Shown here: in pieces, positions 1-11,917 of the stretch
Position numbering within the stretch: position 1 is the first letter of the stretch
How the letters are laid out: every line of letters begins with the position of its first letter
Origin: Venturia oleaginea
Taxonomy: Eukaryota > Ascomycota > Dothideomycetes > Venturiales > Venturiaceae
Direction of reading: 5' to 3'
Length of the DNA: 64,000 nt
NCBI GenBank assembly: GCA_013176395.1
Contig: JABMLP010000020.1
Location: 992,001-1,056,000, forward strand
Position numbers and translations under genes: made by a program
Notes under the pieces: generated by a model
What the model was told of the DNA's origin: nothing
Databases searched by the model: none
Seen by the model: the letters and a program-made list of their open reading frames with translations, nothing else

Positions 1-1
1 G

Positions 2-358
2 CACCAAAACGCTCTACTTGTTGCGCGCGACCGCGAGCATGAAGAGCAATTGGCAGTAATGACGAAGCGAAAATGGCGCAAAAGGAAGTGGATCCAGCAA
101 GTTGGTACTATAGAGTCTGGGACTGCAGCAGCGCAGGTAGCTGCAGAGGCGTCTGTAGCGCCTCAGGGATCGAAGAAGGCTCGTGGTATCGGTGATCAAG
201 AAATAGCCCGACCAACTCAACGGCGCTGTGGGAACTGCGGCGCAACTGGGCATAATGCGCGAACTTGTAAAAAAGATATCGAGATATCTTCTGAATCAGA
301 TAGCAGCACGACGGACTTAGAATCTATTGTTAATAGCGATGAAATTGAAGAGTCGTAA
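2..358 (+). mobile_element. C-terminal end of a pogo/Fot1-type DDE transposase (partial)
   Basis: The frame is open from the left edge to the stop at 358, so only the last ~118 residues are present. It has a Lys/Arg-rich run (KRKWRKRKW, about 69-99) and one CCHC zinc knuckle (C-G-N-C-G-A-T-G-H-N-A-R-T-C, about 229-270) followed by an acidic Ser-rich tail. A basic stretch, one CCHC knuckle and an acidic tail is how many fungal pogo/Fot1 (Tc1/mariner superfamily) transposases end; that is family knowledge. The catalytic DDE domain lies outside the window, so activity cannot be judged. A host CCHC protein is possible, but the terminal-repeat-like sequence just downstream favours a transposon. 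Confidence 0.65.
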
Positions 359-389
359 TATAAGATGGTCGTGCCAAGACATTTTGACC

Positions 390-426
390 GGTTGGGTGAT
401 CTGACGGGTTGGGTGATCGAATACGT
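390..426. repeat. Putative terminal repeat of the pogo-like element
   Basis: A 12-bp motif (GGTTGGGTGATC) occurs twice, at 390-401 and 407-418. The second copy runs into CGAATACGT and is followed by TA at 427-428. Fot1/pogo elements duplicate TA and end in short inverted repeats, so this is a plausible right end. The matching left end is outside the window, so this is inference. Confidence 0.4.
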
Positions 427-642
427 TACTAGTTATATAATCTTACAATAACGAGGTATTTCAAATTTAAGCGATACGGTATATTTATAGTGGAGATAGT
501 TTACAAGAAGATTACGGCCCAAAAAGTCACACCCCGCGACTATGTAGCTTACGCTCGGCAACACGATCCGAGCTGAAGCTGATACCATAAAGAAAGGCCA
601 TGCCTTGTTTCACAATTTCCTCCAAACATCCTTGCGTGCGGG

Positions 643-650
643 TATATAAA
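643..650 (+). promoter_or_regulatory. TATA-like box upstream of ubc7
   Basis: TATATAAA lies about 230 bp upstream of the ubc7 start codon, followed by a pyrimidine- and CA-rich stretch (about 690-880) typical of fungal 5' leaders. The transcription start is not known. Confidence 0.35.
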
Positions 651-880
651 GATCCATATTAGCTCGATCTGAGGAAAGTCAAAGCTTCAATTACATCTGT
701 CAGTCCAAATCTACATCCTACCAACCCGCGCAACACCTACCCAACACTTGCCGAACCCACGAACCCAACTTGAGTTCTACAACAGAGCTCTACGATTGCC
801 CTTTACCCCTTCTACTTCTACCTCTACGACCTTTCCACCACCGCATCGGCAGACCGACCGACCGACCGGGTCCATCTATC

Positions 881-1677
881 ATGGCCAACGCGCAGAAGAC
901 GGGCGCGGCGATGCTGTTGGCGAAGCAGTTGAAGCTTATGCAGACTACGGATCATATCCCTGGGATTAGTGTTGGGCTTGTGAATGATAAGAATGTGTTT
1001 GAGTGGGAGGTTATGCTTATAATTAATGATGAGTGCAAGTTTTATGGTGGTGAGTTGTTTTGTGTCGTTGGTTTGGGGTGGTTGGAGGGGTGAAGGGTGG
1101 GGAGGGGTAAGGAAGAGGAAGAGGAACAGGAGAGGAAGAGGATGAGGATAATAAGGACGGGAAAGGAGGGTTAGAGAGGAGGACGGCGTGAAAGGAAGGC
1201 AGAGAGCGATCACAGCTAACTAAACACTACAGGTGGATTCTTCAAAGCCCGCCTCTCCTTCCCAAAAGAATACCCACTACTCCCACCCAAAATGAAGTTC
1301 GAACCCCCAATATGGCATCCAAACAGTACGTCCTCCCCTCCCTCTCAAATCCTACCCTACCCTACCCTACCCTACCCTACCCCTCCCTCAAACCCTCATA
1401 CTAAGCTAACTCGCTCAAAACAGTCTTCGAAAGCGGCACCGTCTGCATCTCCATCCTCCACCCACCAGAAGAAGATAGCACCGGCTACGAATCCGCCTCG
1501 GAACGCTGGTCCCCTGTCCAAACACCCTCGACCATCCTCCTCTCCGTCATAAGTATGTTGAGTGATCCCAATGATGAGAGCGCGGCCAATGTCGAGGCGG
1601 CGAGGGAGTGGAGGGAGGATCCGGTCAGTTTTAAGAAGAAGGTTAGGAAGTGTGTTAGGGATAGTTTGGAGGTTTAG
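881..1677 (+). CDS. ubc7: Ubiquitin-conjugating enzyme E2, Ubc7/UBE2G2 type
   Basis: Three exons: 881-1049, 1233-1325 and 1424-1677, joined in frame to 171 residues (Ubc7 and UBE2G proteins are about 165-170). Exon 2 carries FPKEYPLLPP and the IWHPN motif. Exon 3 carries the catalytic Cys in SGTVCISILH, then the acidic insertion EEDSTGYESASERWSP that marks the Ubc7/UBE2G/Cdc34 group. The family takes ubiquitin from E1 and passes it to membrane E3 ligases in ER-associated degradation. Intron 1 has a GTGAGT donor and CTAAC branch. Intron 2 has GTACGT and contains a CCCTA pentamer array. The ATG at 881 is chosen because the ATG-less upstream frame looks like 5' leader. Confidence 0.93.
1351..1383. 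repeat. CCCTA pentamer microsatellite in ubc7 intron 2
   Basis: About six tandem CCCTA units lie inside the second intron. The period is 5, not the 6 of the fungal telomere repeat (TTAGGG), so this is a simple repeat and not interstitial telomere. Confidence 0.8.
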
Positions 1678-2797
1678 GGAGGGAGGTATGGAGTTGGGAA
1701 AGAGGGTGGTGGAGGTCTTTGTTCTTGGGTGGTTGGTATGGTGGGACATGCAGGGGAAATTGGGTTTGGTTGTTGGATTGGGGGTTGGATTGGAGTTTGG
1801 GAACGGTATGGTGTTCTTCAGGCGATTTGTATGTGGAATTTTTGGCAAGTGTGGTTTTCTTGCGGATACATTGGGGTATATGGTAAATAGGCAGCCCAGC
1901 GAGGTATTCCTTCACTTCCTTTCACAGATCCTATTGGCCCTTGGAGTGCCTCGTATTGAGATAAGTATCAATGAATTTCCTGCAAATGTTTGAGAATCAA
2001 CCCTCTGGAAAGACAACGATACTGATCATGCACCGTGTTCTAGAAATTTCTCAGGAAAACAATGAAACGACGGTCTGGCAATGGCATCATCACAAGTATA
2101 TAGAGTAATCCAAGAGAGATAGAAACAGAGGATGAATAGATCCCATTCAGGAATCATTTGCTACTTGTAAGATATTACTCTATTTCGACTCTCAATCAAG
2201 ACCCAGTCTCGATCCAGAAGGTCGGTTCTATCCCCATACCCCCTCCCCCACAAAAATCATCCTCATCCAACACCAATTCAAGAAGTCCACCTCATACATT
2301 CTTATCCCCAACGCCTTATCAATCCAATCCAACCCACCACCATTTGCCCAATCTTGGTATCATCCCCCACCTTCCCACATCCAAATTTTCATAAAACCAT
2401 GACGCGTCAGATTCATACCGTAGAATCGAAAGAAGAAAACAGAACAGAATAGAACAGAGAGTGCGGTTGGCCGGAAATACTGCTTGTACAGTTTTCAGCG
2501 CGGTTGTTTGCGCACTAGGGGATATCTCAAAGGAATAACAAAGATGTTGAAGGAAAAGCGAAGGGAAGAAGTCGAGCCGATCCGATCGGTGTTGGTGTTG
2601 GTGTCAGTGTCGGCCGAGGATGTGGCCGCCGTGATACTCGTGGTTTGTGATGATGTATGTGAGCGTCGTGCTGTGGCGGTTCGGGAGCGTCGACTTTGCT
2701 GGAAGGTGGTGATGGCGTGTACTGCGAGCTTTTATGACGCGAGCTCGTGAGATGTTGGTGTAATGGTGTGTCTAGATGGCAATCTTCAAGGCGGTGG
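1678..2797. other. Intergenic, between convergent ubc7 and the PTH11-like gene
   Basis: Short open frames occur on both strands but none has homology I recognise or splice-linked partners. The stretch holds the two facing 3' ends. I see no gene. Confidence 0.5.
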
Positions 2798-4440
2798 TTA
2801 TTCCATGTAAGAAATAGTATGTAAATGAGGTGATCGATTAGTCTCATCGAGTAATCCCCCAACATCATTCAGCGTTTGTTCCGAGTCAGGTCTCGGCTTG
2901 GATCTCGGAGTGGTGAGTTCGATACCCTGGATGACTGTGTCGGCATGCAGCGCTGAAGTCATCGAATGTTCTTGCATATTTTCTTGCGAGGGTTGTCGAT
3001 GTGATGAGAGGATTGGTGAGAGGAGTCCACCGAGTTCTGAGAGGATTTGTCGCGAGCCTCTGCGTGGAGCGGATGGTGTGGGTGCCCAGTCTTGGATGTG
3101 TGTGGTTGTTGGCGAAGGGGCTATGGTACTCGAGCGCGATGAGGCGTCCCCCAATAGGCCACCGACATCGCTGAAGGAAACGTTGCGCTTTTTGGAAGGA
3201 TAGGAATGTCTCGTATGGCTGGTCATAGGGCTCAGCGGAACATCGACAGGATTTTTAAGATCCGACTCCTCGCTGTCTGTGGTGGATTCCGGAAAGTAGC
3301 TTTCCTTTTCTTTTGATGCCTCTGACTCTCTCATAGATGGTGAGATGGCCATAGGTGGTGCACGAGGCTCGGGCCGTTCTTCGAGCGCAGGAGTGCGATA
3401 GCACATGTCTCTGAAAAGATCCTGGTCACTTCCATTGGTGTGCAGCGCAACGGTGTGTCTTCGCGTGGAGGGCCTGTCTGTGCTATCGGTGGCCGAGTTG
3501 TACCTGTACTTCTGCTTTTTGACACCGCGATCTCGAAGGTATGAACCAATGACGATGGCGTTCGAAACCGCAGCAGCGGCAAGAATCTCACCAGAAGCGA
3601 AGACACTTCTGTACTGTTGCCGGCCTCGATGGTCAATATGACCGACTTGACGCGGTAGGCTGTAAGGACCACAAGAATCAGCGACAGGCTGAAGAGGAGC
3701 ACAAGCGAGATCTTCCTTTTGATGTTGAAAGCTTTGGCGCGTACGACAATCGGAATGGGAAAGAAGACGAGGAGAAGATCTGTGATGATATCTGCTGCTC
3801 CCATGGTAATGAGCTGGGCATATCCTAACCGACATTGGGGTCCCGGATCCGGTATCACCTGCCAGTAGTGATGGAAAGGCTGACATTCGGCCAAAGTGGC
3901 AATAATGACAGCAATAAAAGTGGCAGCGAGAAAGATTCGAATGCCACGGAGGACGAGTTCGTACTGAGGTCTCCAGAAGCTCGATGTAAGTCGTTTCAGG
4001 AATTCGGATATGGTGAATTTGGCCGTCCAAATGCTACATGTAGGTCAGCGTTTGAGTCATTACACACAAACATTTCCAGAAGTAGTAACGTACAACATAG
4101 CGTAGCATATCCTCGAAGCCAATACAAGCTTTGCTCCGACCATCCGATGGTGTAACACCCTATCTGTCATGCCCATGCTCACATCCACATTGTTCGTGCC
4201 CCATATCAAGATGACATGTACCAGACCCATTCGCGCCAGCAGAGGTATCAGGCTCAGTAACATTATTTTGTCCTCGCGAAATAGGCGGTTGTTCCGCACC
4301 ATGCGCCCAAACAGCCGTACGCATATTATCGTGAAAGCAAAACCCGTACACCACCAACTGAATAGCAGAGTGGGATTATTCGACTGTCGCGTGCGAGGTT
4401 CCGGTGGAGCAGTGCTGTATAGGCTCCGTGGTAAAATCAT
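2798..4440 (-). pseudogene. PTH11-like fungal integral membrane protein, with a frameshift
   Basis: Exon 1 is 4440-4094; a 60-bp intron (GTACGT...TAG) leads to exon 2 from 4033. The product is a seven-TM-like fungal rhodopsin/PTH11-type protein: RLFGRMVRNNRLFREDK early on, the family signature LAECQPFHHYWQV, QLITMGAADI, then VRDRGVKKQ-like YLRDRGVKKQKY before a long Ser/Pro-rich cytoplasmic tail with repeated DVGGLL motifs. PTH11-like proteins are implicated in surface sensing; this is family knowledge. The frame breaks near 3634-3640: RVKSVI reads in one frame while the expected DHRGRQQYRS follows in another. Removing two bases of the ATAT there restores the family pattern. It is either a real lesion or a sequence error. 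The ATG at 4440 is used; the open frame upstream has only a GTG. Confidence 0.75.
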
Positions 4441-6773
4441 GGTGGGCGAAGGGCGTCCCACACCCGCGCACCTCGAGAAGAGTGTCAGGATATATCCAGG
4501 CTGGGATCGGTATCGCGCTCTATCAGGACGTTATCGCCAGCCTCCGCATATGTCTTGAATCTTCCCAGCTTTCCCAGCCCGTCGGCACCATGACTTCAGT
4601 ATCCAACTTTTTCACTGTGGCCTGGGTAAACCCGCGGTGAAGGGCAGAAGGCGTGCAACGATGAATACACGCAAAAGGGACGAAGAGAGCAACGCGGTGG
4701 AGAGATCAAGAGGGAACGCCAAAGGGAGTAGCGGCAAAAGGAGGAGGTAGAAGTCTTAAGCCATCTACGCAGCCACGCCGATATTGGCATCGGGACGGCA
4801 GCTATCTTGCACAACTCGGTGCTGATCGACGAGTAGGGCCTTGGGCCAAAGAGACTACACCTGGCCTGCAGTAAAGGCGCCATTTAGGGCGTCCTTGTAT
4901 GGCGGCTGATGATAAGCTCTTGGAGGGTATTGCCGCGCCTAACTTTTCCTTACCATTTGCTTAGGGTGAGCCAATCCCTACGCAAATGGAGAATCCCTTT
5001 GGTGGAGCTTTCGGTCGGTTGACGACACGATAATTACGGGATGCTGTCGACCATGAGCCTGGTTTGAATGGTCGAAAAGAGAGTGCTGCCCTTGATTGTA
5101 AGGATGGGTATCCTGGCTGAAGGCCTCGGCTTCTGGGCGTTGAGAATCTGCCTTTCTCCATGGCCGTGACCGTGACTGAAATAAGCAGATCAGCCCAGAT
5201 ACGAGCCACAAATCCACCAGGTTGGTCCAGGACAGGACGCCACCGCCAGCTAACTGACTGCCTATTCCACTTTGCGTGGGGTGTATCCAACAATCTTGCG
5301 TACTGCCCACGATCACGGTCAACTCCGCCTTTCTCCCAACGATGCAGCACTCGTAAACTCAACAGCAACCGCATGCAATTCCGTATCGTGCAAATCTCCC
5401 ACAGCCAAGCAAACACGTAGAGAGATTACGCTGCTGTCTTGTGCCACGCGCAAGGAAGTCCGCCTGACGACCTTGAGATTGTCACTGGGAGGCCTGGAAG
5501 ACGATCACACACAGGTCTCCAGGCGGTCTGGAGTAAAAAGCACCATCCACCTTCTACCGGACACTTGCACCTGTCAAACCCGGATTTCCCGTCCATTTGC
5601 GGGGGGGGGCCTTTTTATTCCCTCCCATCCTACGTGTACTATATATGATGGAGAATTACCCTTCGGTGAAAGCCCCTCGATCCACTTCGCCAGTTTTGTA
5701 GAGAAAACGCGCAGCGTCGAGCTAAGGTCAAAGTCAGGGACCTGTGAGACTGGAACAAGAAATTACAAGGAATTATCTCATCATCTAGGACCAGAATGGC
5801 AATACATCCTTCTTAAAGGGACATTGGGAGTCCGGGATATTCGTCAATCCGAAGCTGGTTGGGACGGTAACGGTAACCGGGTATTCTAAAGGGTAAGGGT
5901 TCAGCGGCACACCTGAAGCAACGTTCCTCACCAAGAAAAATATATACGCCTCCGCAACGACGAAACAAAAACTCTTAGGGGTTAGATCTATAGATCCGCA
6001 TCGGAAGAATCTTACCTCTCAATTTGGGAGTGAGCATTGAGAATCTCGTATATTTGCCGCTACACCCATCATCCGTTGTGAACGGGCTGACGTTCTTGCG
6101 TGACGAGGTATTTATCCAAATCCAAAAAAGGTTCTTCAATAGTCACGCAACATCCGAACACAGTCAGCACGGAAAAGACATGTTTCATTGTCCTCGTATA
6201 TATATGCATCTGCATTGACCCATAGTTCATGATTCATGACGTCCATGAAAATGCTACCATGGTATCAGGGGAAATATATGTGCATTCCATATCCCTACCT
6301 TCCAATCTTAACTGCACTTATAAAGAGTATTCACTTTGCACTATTCCTACATCCCCCCTTAAAGTCATTATCTTAGATTCTTAAACTCTCTTAAACATAC
6401 GCGAAAGACACCTTGAAAAAGGCTCGTACACAGGTTCGAAAATCGAGAATTTAGAGTTGGAATCTTGGTGAGGATTCCGGATTTTCGAGCTCGGGAGAGG
6501 CTAAGAGCCTGGGAAAGCTGCCTAAGTTGGAAGGGTGGGCGTAGAGTTGGTGTCAACCTATTTAATCATCTATTCGCGCTGGTGGTAGGTAGAAGACGGG
6601 GTTGATTTGTTCAGATCCACACACATTTCCTCCTGGTACCATATACTGACCTAATAACAGTCCTTGCAGATATTGTATTGATCAACGCGGCTATTCATCC
6701 ACGAGGCAGTTGCCAGGTGATGCCAGCTCCGTCCCGCAAATAATCCCAATCTGGATCCGAAAAAGCAATATCA
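4441..6773. other. Intergenic region, no gene recognised
   Basis: Several 60-200 codon open frames on both strands have no recognisable domain, signal peptide or splice partners. Minor features are a run of nine or ten G at about 5600 and AT-rich stretches near 5930-6000 and 6300-6370. The right end is the 3' flank of the alanyl-tRNA synthetase. Confidence 0.4.
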
Positions 6774-9700
6774 CTACAGCTGAAACTTCTCCAAGTACTT
6801 GCGGGCAAGCTCCACTCCCTCATCAATTTTATCCGGGTTGGTACCGTTCCCGACACATGTTGGACCTTTGCCGCCAGCCTTACCGCCGACAGCAACCGAC
6901 ACTGCACTGGCCCATTCACTTGCAACAGCGCCTTGTTTGCTGTATTTCTGCATCGAGTGTTAATAAAGTTTGTCCTGACGATGCTTGGAATTGCAAGGCC
7001 CACTGTGGAGCAAGAGTCGGAACTTACTTCAGAAACAGCGCAGCCATGAGCTACCTTTCCAGTGTTACTGTCCTTGGAGAGCAGATACACCGTCTTGTCT
7101 TTCTCCTTATTGGCCACATACTTTATGGCTTCAGTAACAGCCTTAGATCCAATGGGGAACGGTATTTTGGTGACCAGGGATGATGAGTCTGCGTTCTGCT
7201 GGAAGTGGTCTTTGATGATCTTGAGCACTTTCTCTTGCTCGGCCTTCTGAGCTTCCTTCTGGTGCTTGAGAATGTCTTTTTCGACGTCGTTGAGCTTCTT
7301 CTCAAACCTTTTCTTTGTGACGACGGAAATTTCGATCTTCTTATAATTCGCAGCGACCTCTTTCAGAACAGTTTCCTTCTTAGGGCTGAAAGACATTTTG
7401 TGCAACTTGTCCAGAGTCTCCCCGAATTCTTTGGCTTCTTGTTGCACCTTATACGCGACCCTTCCTGTCACGGCAGTGATTCTTCGGATGCCCTTGGCGA
7501 TGCCACTCTCTTCGATGATGACAAGTTCCTTGATATCGCCCGTCTTATCAACGTGCGTTCCTCCACAGAATTCGACGCTGACCTTCTCCCAGTCGGCCTT
7601 CGTTGGGTCTTCGAGCAGATGATCCACTTCGACTCCGATAGAAACGACACGAACTGGATCTGGGTAGGTCTCGCCAAAGACGGCACGAACACCCCGGATC
7701 TCCCTCGCAAGTGCAAGCGGCACGTCTTTGGCGAAAACCTCGCTATTTTGGGCGATGTATTTCGTGCAAATGTCCTCGACCTTGACAAGTTCCGGCTCAG
7801 CCAGGCCTGCTTTGTGTGAGAAGTCAAAGCGAAGCTTTTCAGCTGCAACAAGCGAACCCTTCTGATTCACTTCGTCACCAAGCACCTCTTTTAACGCATA
7901 ATTGAGAACGTGAGTGCCGGTGTGGTTGTTTCGAATTGGTTGCCGTCTGAGCTCGTCATACTGGCAGATGACTTTGTCACCAACGGAGAAAGAGCCTTCC
8001 TTCATGTAGCCAGTGTGTAGAACATAGCCACCATAAACCTGAACGTTCTGGATCTCCATTTCGGCACCGCTTTCATCAATAATGAGCAGACCGGTGTCGT
8101 ATTCCTGACCACCTTGCTCAGCATAGAAGTTGGTTTGGGCGAGGAGAACACCAAACTGCTCTCCCTCGCTGATTTCCTCTGTGCTGGTGAGGAACTTTTT
8201 GTCCTTGTAGATTGCCTGGATGGGTGCAGTGATGGTCTCCTTCCGAAATTTGGGAGAGTCATCCGTCTTCGAGACCTCAGCCATCTTCTCAAGTGCGCCC
8301 AAATCATGGACATCCAGCTTGATCGAGAACGCGCCTTGCTTCTTCTCTCCTTTACTGGCCTCCTTATGCTTCTGTTCTGCAGCTCTGACCTCAGCATCGT
8401 CGATGGTCAAGCCTTGCTCTTCTGCCATCAATAAAGTGAGATCCTCAGGGAAGCCGTAAGTATCGTACAGTCTCCACACGTCTGCTCCTGACAGCTTCCT
8501 CGCGCCCTTTTTCTTGCACTCTTGAGCATACTTATTGAACATGGTTTCTCCTCGGTCGAGACTCATCGCAAAAGCCTTTTCCTCCTCATCCAAAGTCTCC
8601 TTGACGTCTTTCTCCTTACTCTTGATCTCGGGGAACACGTCACCCATCTGCTGGACGAGAGTGGGGACAAGTTTCGAGAAAAAGGATCCAATCTCTGCTT
8701 TGAGGTATTTCCGTGCATAGCGAGCACCACGACGCAGCACTCTTCGCACAACATAGCCACGTCCGTCACTTGATGGATTGCCACCGTCTGAGATGGCAAA
8801 CGTGCACAGTCGGAGATGATCTGCAACAACGCGGTAGGCAGTATCGATACCGTCAGGATCTTCTGCTCCGAAACCTCCCCGGTATTCTCTCACGTTCTCA
8901 ACATTCTGGTGAATCGCCTCAAAGAGGGGAGTGAAAACATCGGTATCGTAGTTGGACAGCTTGTCCTGGAGCACTGATACCAAACGCTCGAAGCCCATGC
9001 CCGTGTCCACATGCTTGTTCGGCAGCAGTTTCAGTGATTTGTCCTCTTCGCGGTTGAATTGAATGAAAACGTTATTCCAGATCTCGAGGACATTGGGATC
9101 GTCTTGGTTGACCAAATGCGCAGCATTTCTGCCTCCAATTCTGTCGTAGTGAACCTCGCTACATGGTCCGCAAGGCCCTTGGTCACCCATCTCCCAGAAG
9201 TTGTCCTTCATGTCACCTGGCAAAATGTGGTCCTCTGGCACTCCAACCTTTGTCCACAGCTCCTTTGCCTCCAAGTCGGGCTCCAAGTCTGTTCCATTTC
9301 CTTCAAAATACGTGACATAGAGCCGATCAGGACTTATTCCATAAACCTTTGTGAGGAGCTCCCAGGTGTATCCGATAGCCTCTGCCTTGAAGTAGTCACC
9401 GAAACTCCAGTTGCCCAGCATTTCAAAGAAGGTGTGATGGTAGCTGTCCTTGCCGACATCGTCGAGATCGTTGTGCTTTCCGCCAGCGCGAATGCATTTT
9501 TGTGAATTTACAGCGCGCTTGAGTTTTCCCAAGTCTGAGTCAGGATCGACTGTTCCAAGAAATATGGCCTTGTACTGGTTCATGCCCGCATTGGCGAAGA
9601 GGAGGGTGGGATCATTGTAGGGAACGACCGAGGACGAGGGCACTGTGAGGAATATTCATTAGGTCTTTTAATGGCAGCAGTCATATTCCAAGCTCTTCAC

Positions 9701-9981
9701 ATACCAAACGTGTGTCCATTCCTCTTCTCAAAGTACTCAATGAATTGACTTCGAACCTCTCGGGCGGTCCATTGGCGGGGTTGCGAGCCTCCAGTGGAAG
9801 CCATTACGGGGGCAGATTGCTTCGAGTGTGCTGTGTGTACCCAGTAGCGAATGTTGCCGTTTGCGAAGGGATTTGTCTTTGTGTTGGCGAATGTTCTAGA
9901 CGTTCGTGGAAATCGCGTTGGTGTTATAACCTCCAACTGTTGACTCACGCGGCCACAAGCAAACAACTTCCTTGCCAGCAT
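6774..9981 (-). CDS. ALA1: Alanyl-tRNA synthetase, mitochondrial and cytosolic forms
   Basis: Exons 9981-9705, 9642-7028 and 6947-6774 join in frame to 1021 residues; introns of 62 and 80 bp have GTATGT and GTAAGT donors. The catalytic core begins in exon 2 ([24 protein letters not shown]). The editing domain shows HTGTH at about residue 663 and [11 protein letters not shown] at about 784, the zinc-binding positions used to clear mischarged Ser/Gly. The C-Ala domain ends in [10 protein letters not shown] near the stop. The first ~59 residues are rich in Arg, Ser and Thr and poor in acids, as in a mitochondrial presequence. A second ATG (9804-9802, residue 60, MASTGG) would give the cytosolic enzyme. 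Yeast ALA1 also serves both compartments from alternative starts. Confidence 0.97.
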
Positions 9982-10090
9982 ATGCGAATATCACACGCGC
10001 ATTGACTGCAATGCAATAACGCCCCAGGACTCGAGCTGCCAGTAGATGGGAAGACCAGGACTGATTGATTGATCCTTTATTGGTGGAGGG
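9982..10090. promoter_or_regulatory. 109-bp bidirectional promoter between ALA1 and an unknown gene
   Basis: The two start codons face away from each other with only 109 bp between them, so both 5' leaders and the core promoter elements must be packed here. I see no clear TATA box. Confidence 0.6.
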
Positions 10091-10796
10091 ATGGTGGAAG
10101 ATGATCAGAGTCGACGCCATGGACATAAGCGACGAGCCCCAGACGAACTCGAGAGAGACCAACGCCTGGCAAAACGATTCGATCTCTTGAATCTGAGTAG
10201 GTGTATAGGCCTACATTCTGTTCGTTCCGCTTGCTAACATATCCACAGCAAACGACTCCAAGCTCTATGTACCAGTATCAGCATCACCTCATGATAAAGC
10301 CTCCACCCCAACCCCGCGCCCCGATGCCTCGAATAACGAGCTGATGGAAGTCGAAGATACAAAAGATAAAGTCTACATCTATGATATGGACAAGGAGTTA
10401 GCTGAGAGCGAGTCTGATGACGAGAGGCCCATCTTCATACCGGACATCGAGAGACATTTACTTGCGCGCATTCCCAGACACATCCTCGTCGGCGATGACG
10501 CTAGAGAGGCCGCGAAACACATGCAAATGATCATATACTCAGCACCCAAATCATTGACCGTGGCTCCGGACAAAGATAACGTGCGCAGAGCCATCATCGA
10601 GTCCAGGAAACGAGCACAAGAGAGGCAAGCCTTCACTATCCCAGCGGCACCTCTGAACACCACGAACGGCTTCACACAAGGTACTGGAGAATTTTCTCAA
10701 GCCGCAGATGGACTTGTTCCGGCACCAAATGAATTTTCGGACAATACGTCGTCAGAGACGATGGAGGTAGACATGGATGTGATGGATATGGATTGA
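10091..10796 (+). CDS. Small acidic protein of unknown function
   Basis: Exon 1 is 10091-10196; the intron (GTAGGT...CACAG) ends at 10248; exon 2 is 10249-10796. The join is in frame and gives 217 residues. The N-terminus is basic and charged (ELERDQRLAKRFDLLNL), the middle holds MEVEDTKDKVYIYDMD and a segment PRHILVGDDAREA, and the tail is acidic and Met/Asp-rich. There is no signal peptide or membrane segment. It looks like a conserved fungal hypothetical protein; I cannot assign a function. It shares a short divergent promoter with ALA1. Confidence 0.8.
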
Positions 10797-11256
10797 GCAA
10801 TCATGGATGCAAAGCAAAGGCGTATTGGTGCAGATGATTTTTTGTGTATACCCGTAAAGTAGGTCGTCAATTCATATCCTTTATTATCGTTCTAGACCTT
10901 CAACTTAAGATCGACAAAGATATAATTCTGGCAAACAACCTTTGCGAATCGTCAGGAATTTGGCGGACTTGATCTGGAGCTACAGTTCTTCTTCCCAAGT
11001 GTGAGTTTCGTTGTTCCCAAGAGACAAGGACGCACCAAGAATTAACAAAACCGCAGTGCCCGCATCAGCTTGAAATGCATCATCTTCATAACATACACAT
11101 CCATCATGAGTACTAGCCAGTCATATATTTACATCTTAATCAATAATTTAGAACCTTCCAGATCACGCATTCACGCTTCCGAAATGCCAGCATCGACCCA
11201 AATCCCATTGCACCAGTATCCTCAAAGCTTCAGACTTCTCCTTTAAACATCATATT
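10797..11256. other. Intergenic, convergent 3' ends
   Basis: AT-rich sequence between the unknown gene and the Pro-rich membrane protein; no open frame of note. Confidence 0.5.
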
Positions 11257-11917
11257 CTAAACCGCACCGTTCTGCTGCAGCGAAATCTTTGTCCCTTCAG
11301 CCGGTGGTGAATGCGCACCAGTCCCATTTGGTGGCGGTTGATAAATTGGCGGCATATCTCCAGAATAAACTATCACTATATTAGTATCTTCCTCTACTCT
11401 CCCTTCACGCTATCACCTTCATACACATACCTGGAGGTGGTTCTGCGAAATTCTGCATCCCATAAACCGGCGCATGAGGATTTGCTCCAGGCTGATTCTG
11501 GTAATAAGCATAATTATTCTGTGGTATGGGAGGGCGTCTGGGTGCAAGCCACTATCTCACATCAGCATTCACAGCAGTAATCAATCCCCTCACCGCGATC
11601 CAGCTTCAAATGATCACTGTGGGATGCGAAGGAGGGATGAACAAACCCGATGATAAGCCAGCGGCGGCATCCCCTTCCTCGCTCTCAAACGAACATGCCA
11701 ATATCCCAGCAACAACCAAGTAAAGAAGATACCGAAGATGGAGAGGAGGATGGCCCATTTGATTATGTAGGCTGTTTCACATGTCTATTCACAACACCCA
11801 TGTTAGATTTTGTATGCCCTTTAAGGTAGGTTTGAGGTGACTGACCTTATCACAAATCAACACCCTCCTCGTCCCATCTCCCTCGAAGAAAATATCGCTT
11901 TCCCTTGGCAAAATCAT
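11257..11917 (-). CDS. Small single-pass membrane protein with Pro-rich tail
   Basis: Proposed exons are 11917-11846, 11784-11618, 11537-11431 and 11369-11257, giving 152 residues. The order is a short N-terminal domain (RRVLICDK), Cys pair TCETAY, a hydrophobic stretch (WAILLSIFGIFFTWLLLGYW), a basic stop-transfer (RLRARKGMPPLAYHR), then a Tyr/Pro/Gln tail with PPPVY and PPIYQPPP. This build resembles fungal RCR-type proteins (chitin synthesis regulation, ubiquitin-ligase binding through PPxY); that is only a possibility. Exon 2's end is the weak point: the donor GTGATC is unusual, and the alternative GTGAGG nearby leaves an in-frame TGA. The other junctions have good signals. Confidence 0.6.

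Noticed and set aside
1351..1383. CCCTA array as interstitial telomere
   Set aside because: Period 5, not 6; a plain microsatellite in an intron.
3608..3645. A 38-bp intron in the PTH11-like gene (GTCAAG...CAACAG) that would restore the frame
   Set aside because: Shorter than any other intron here, weak donor, and it would remove conserved residues (the RQQ of RQQYRS).
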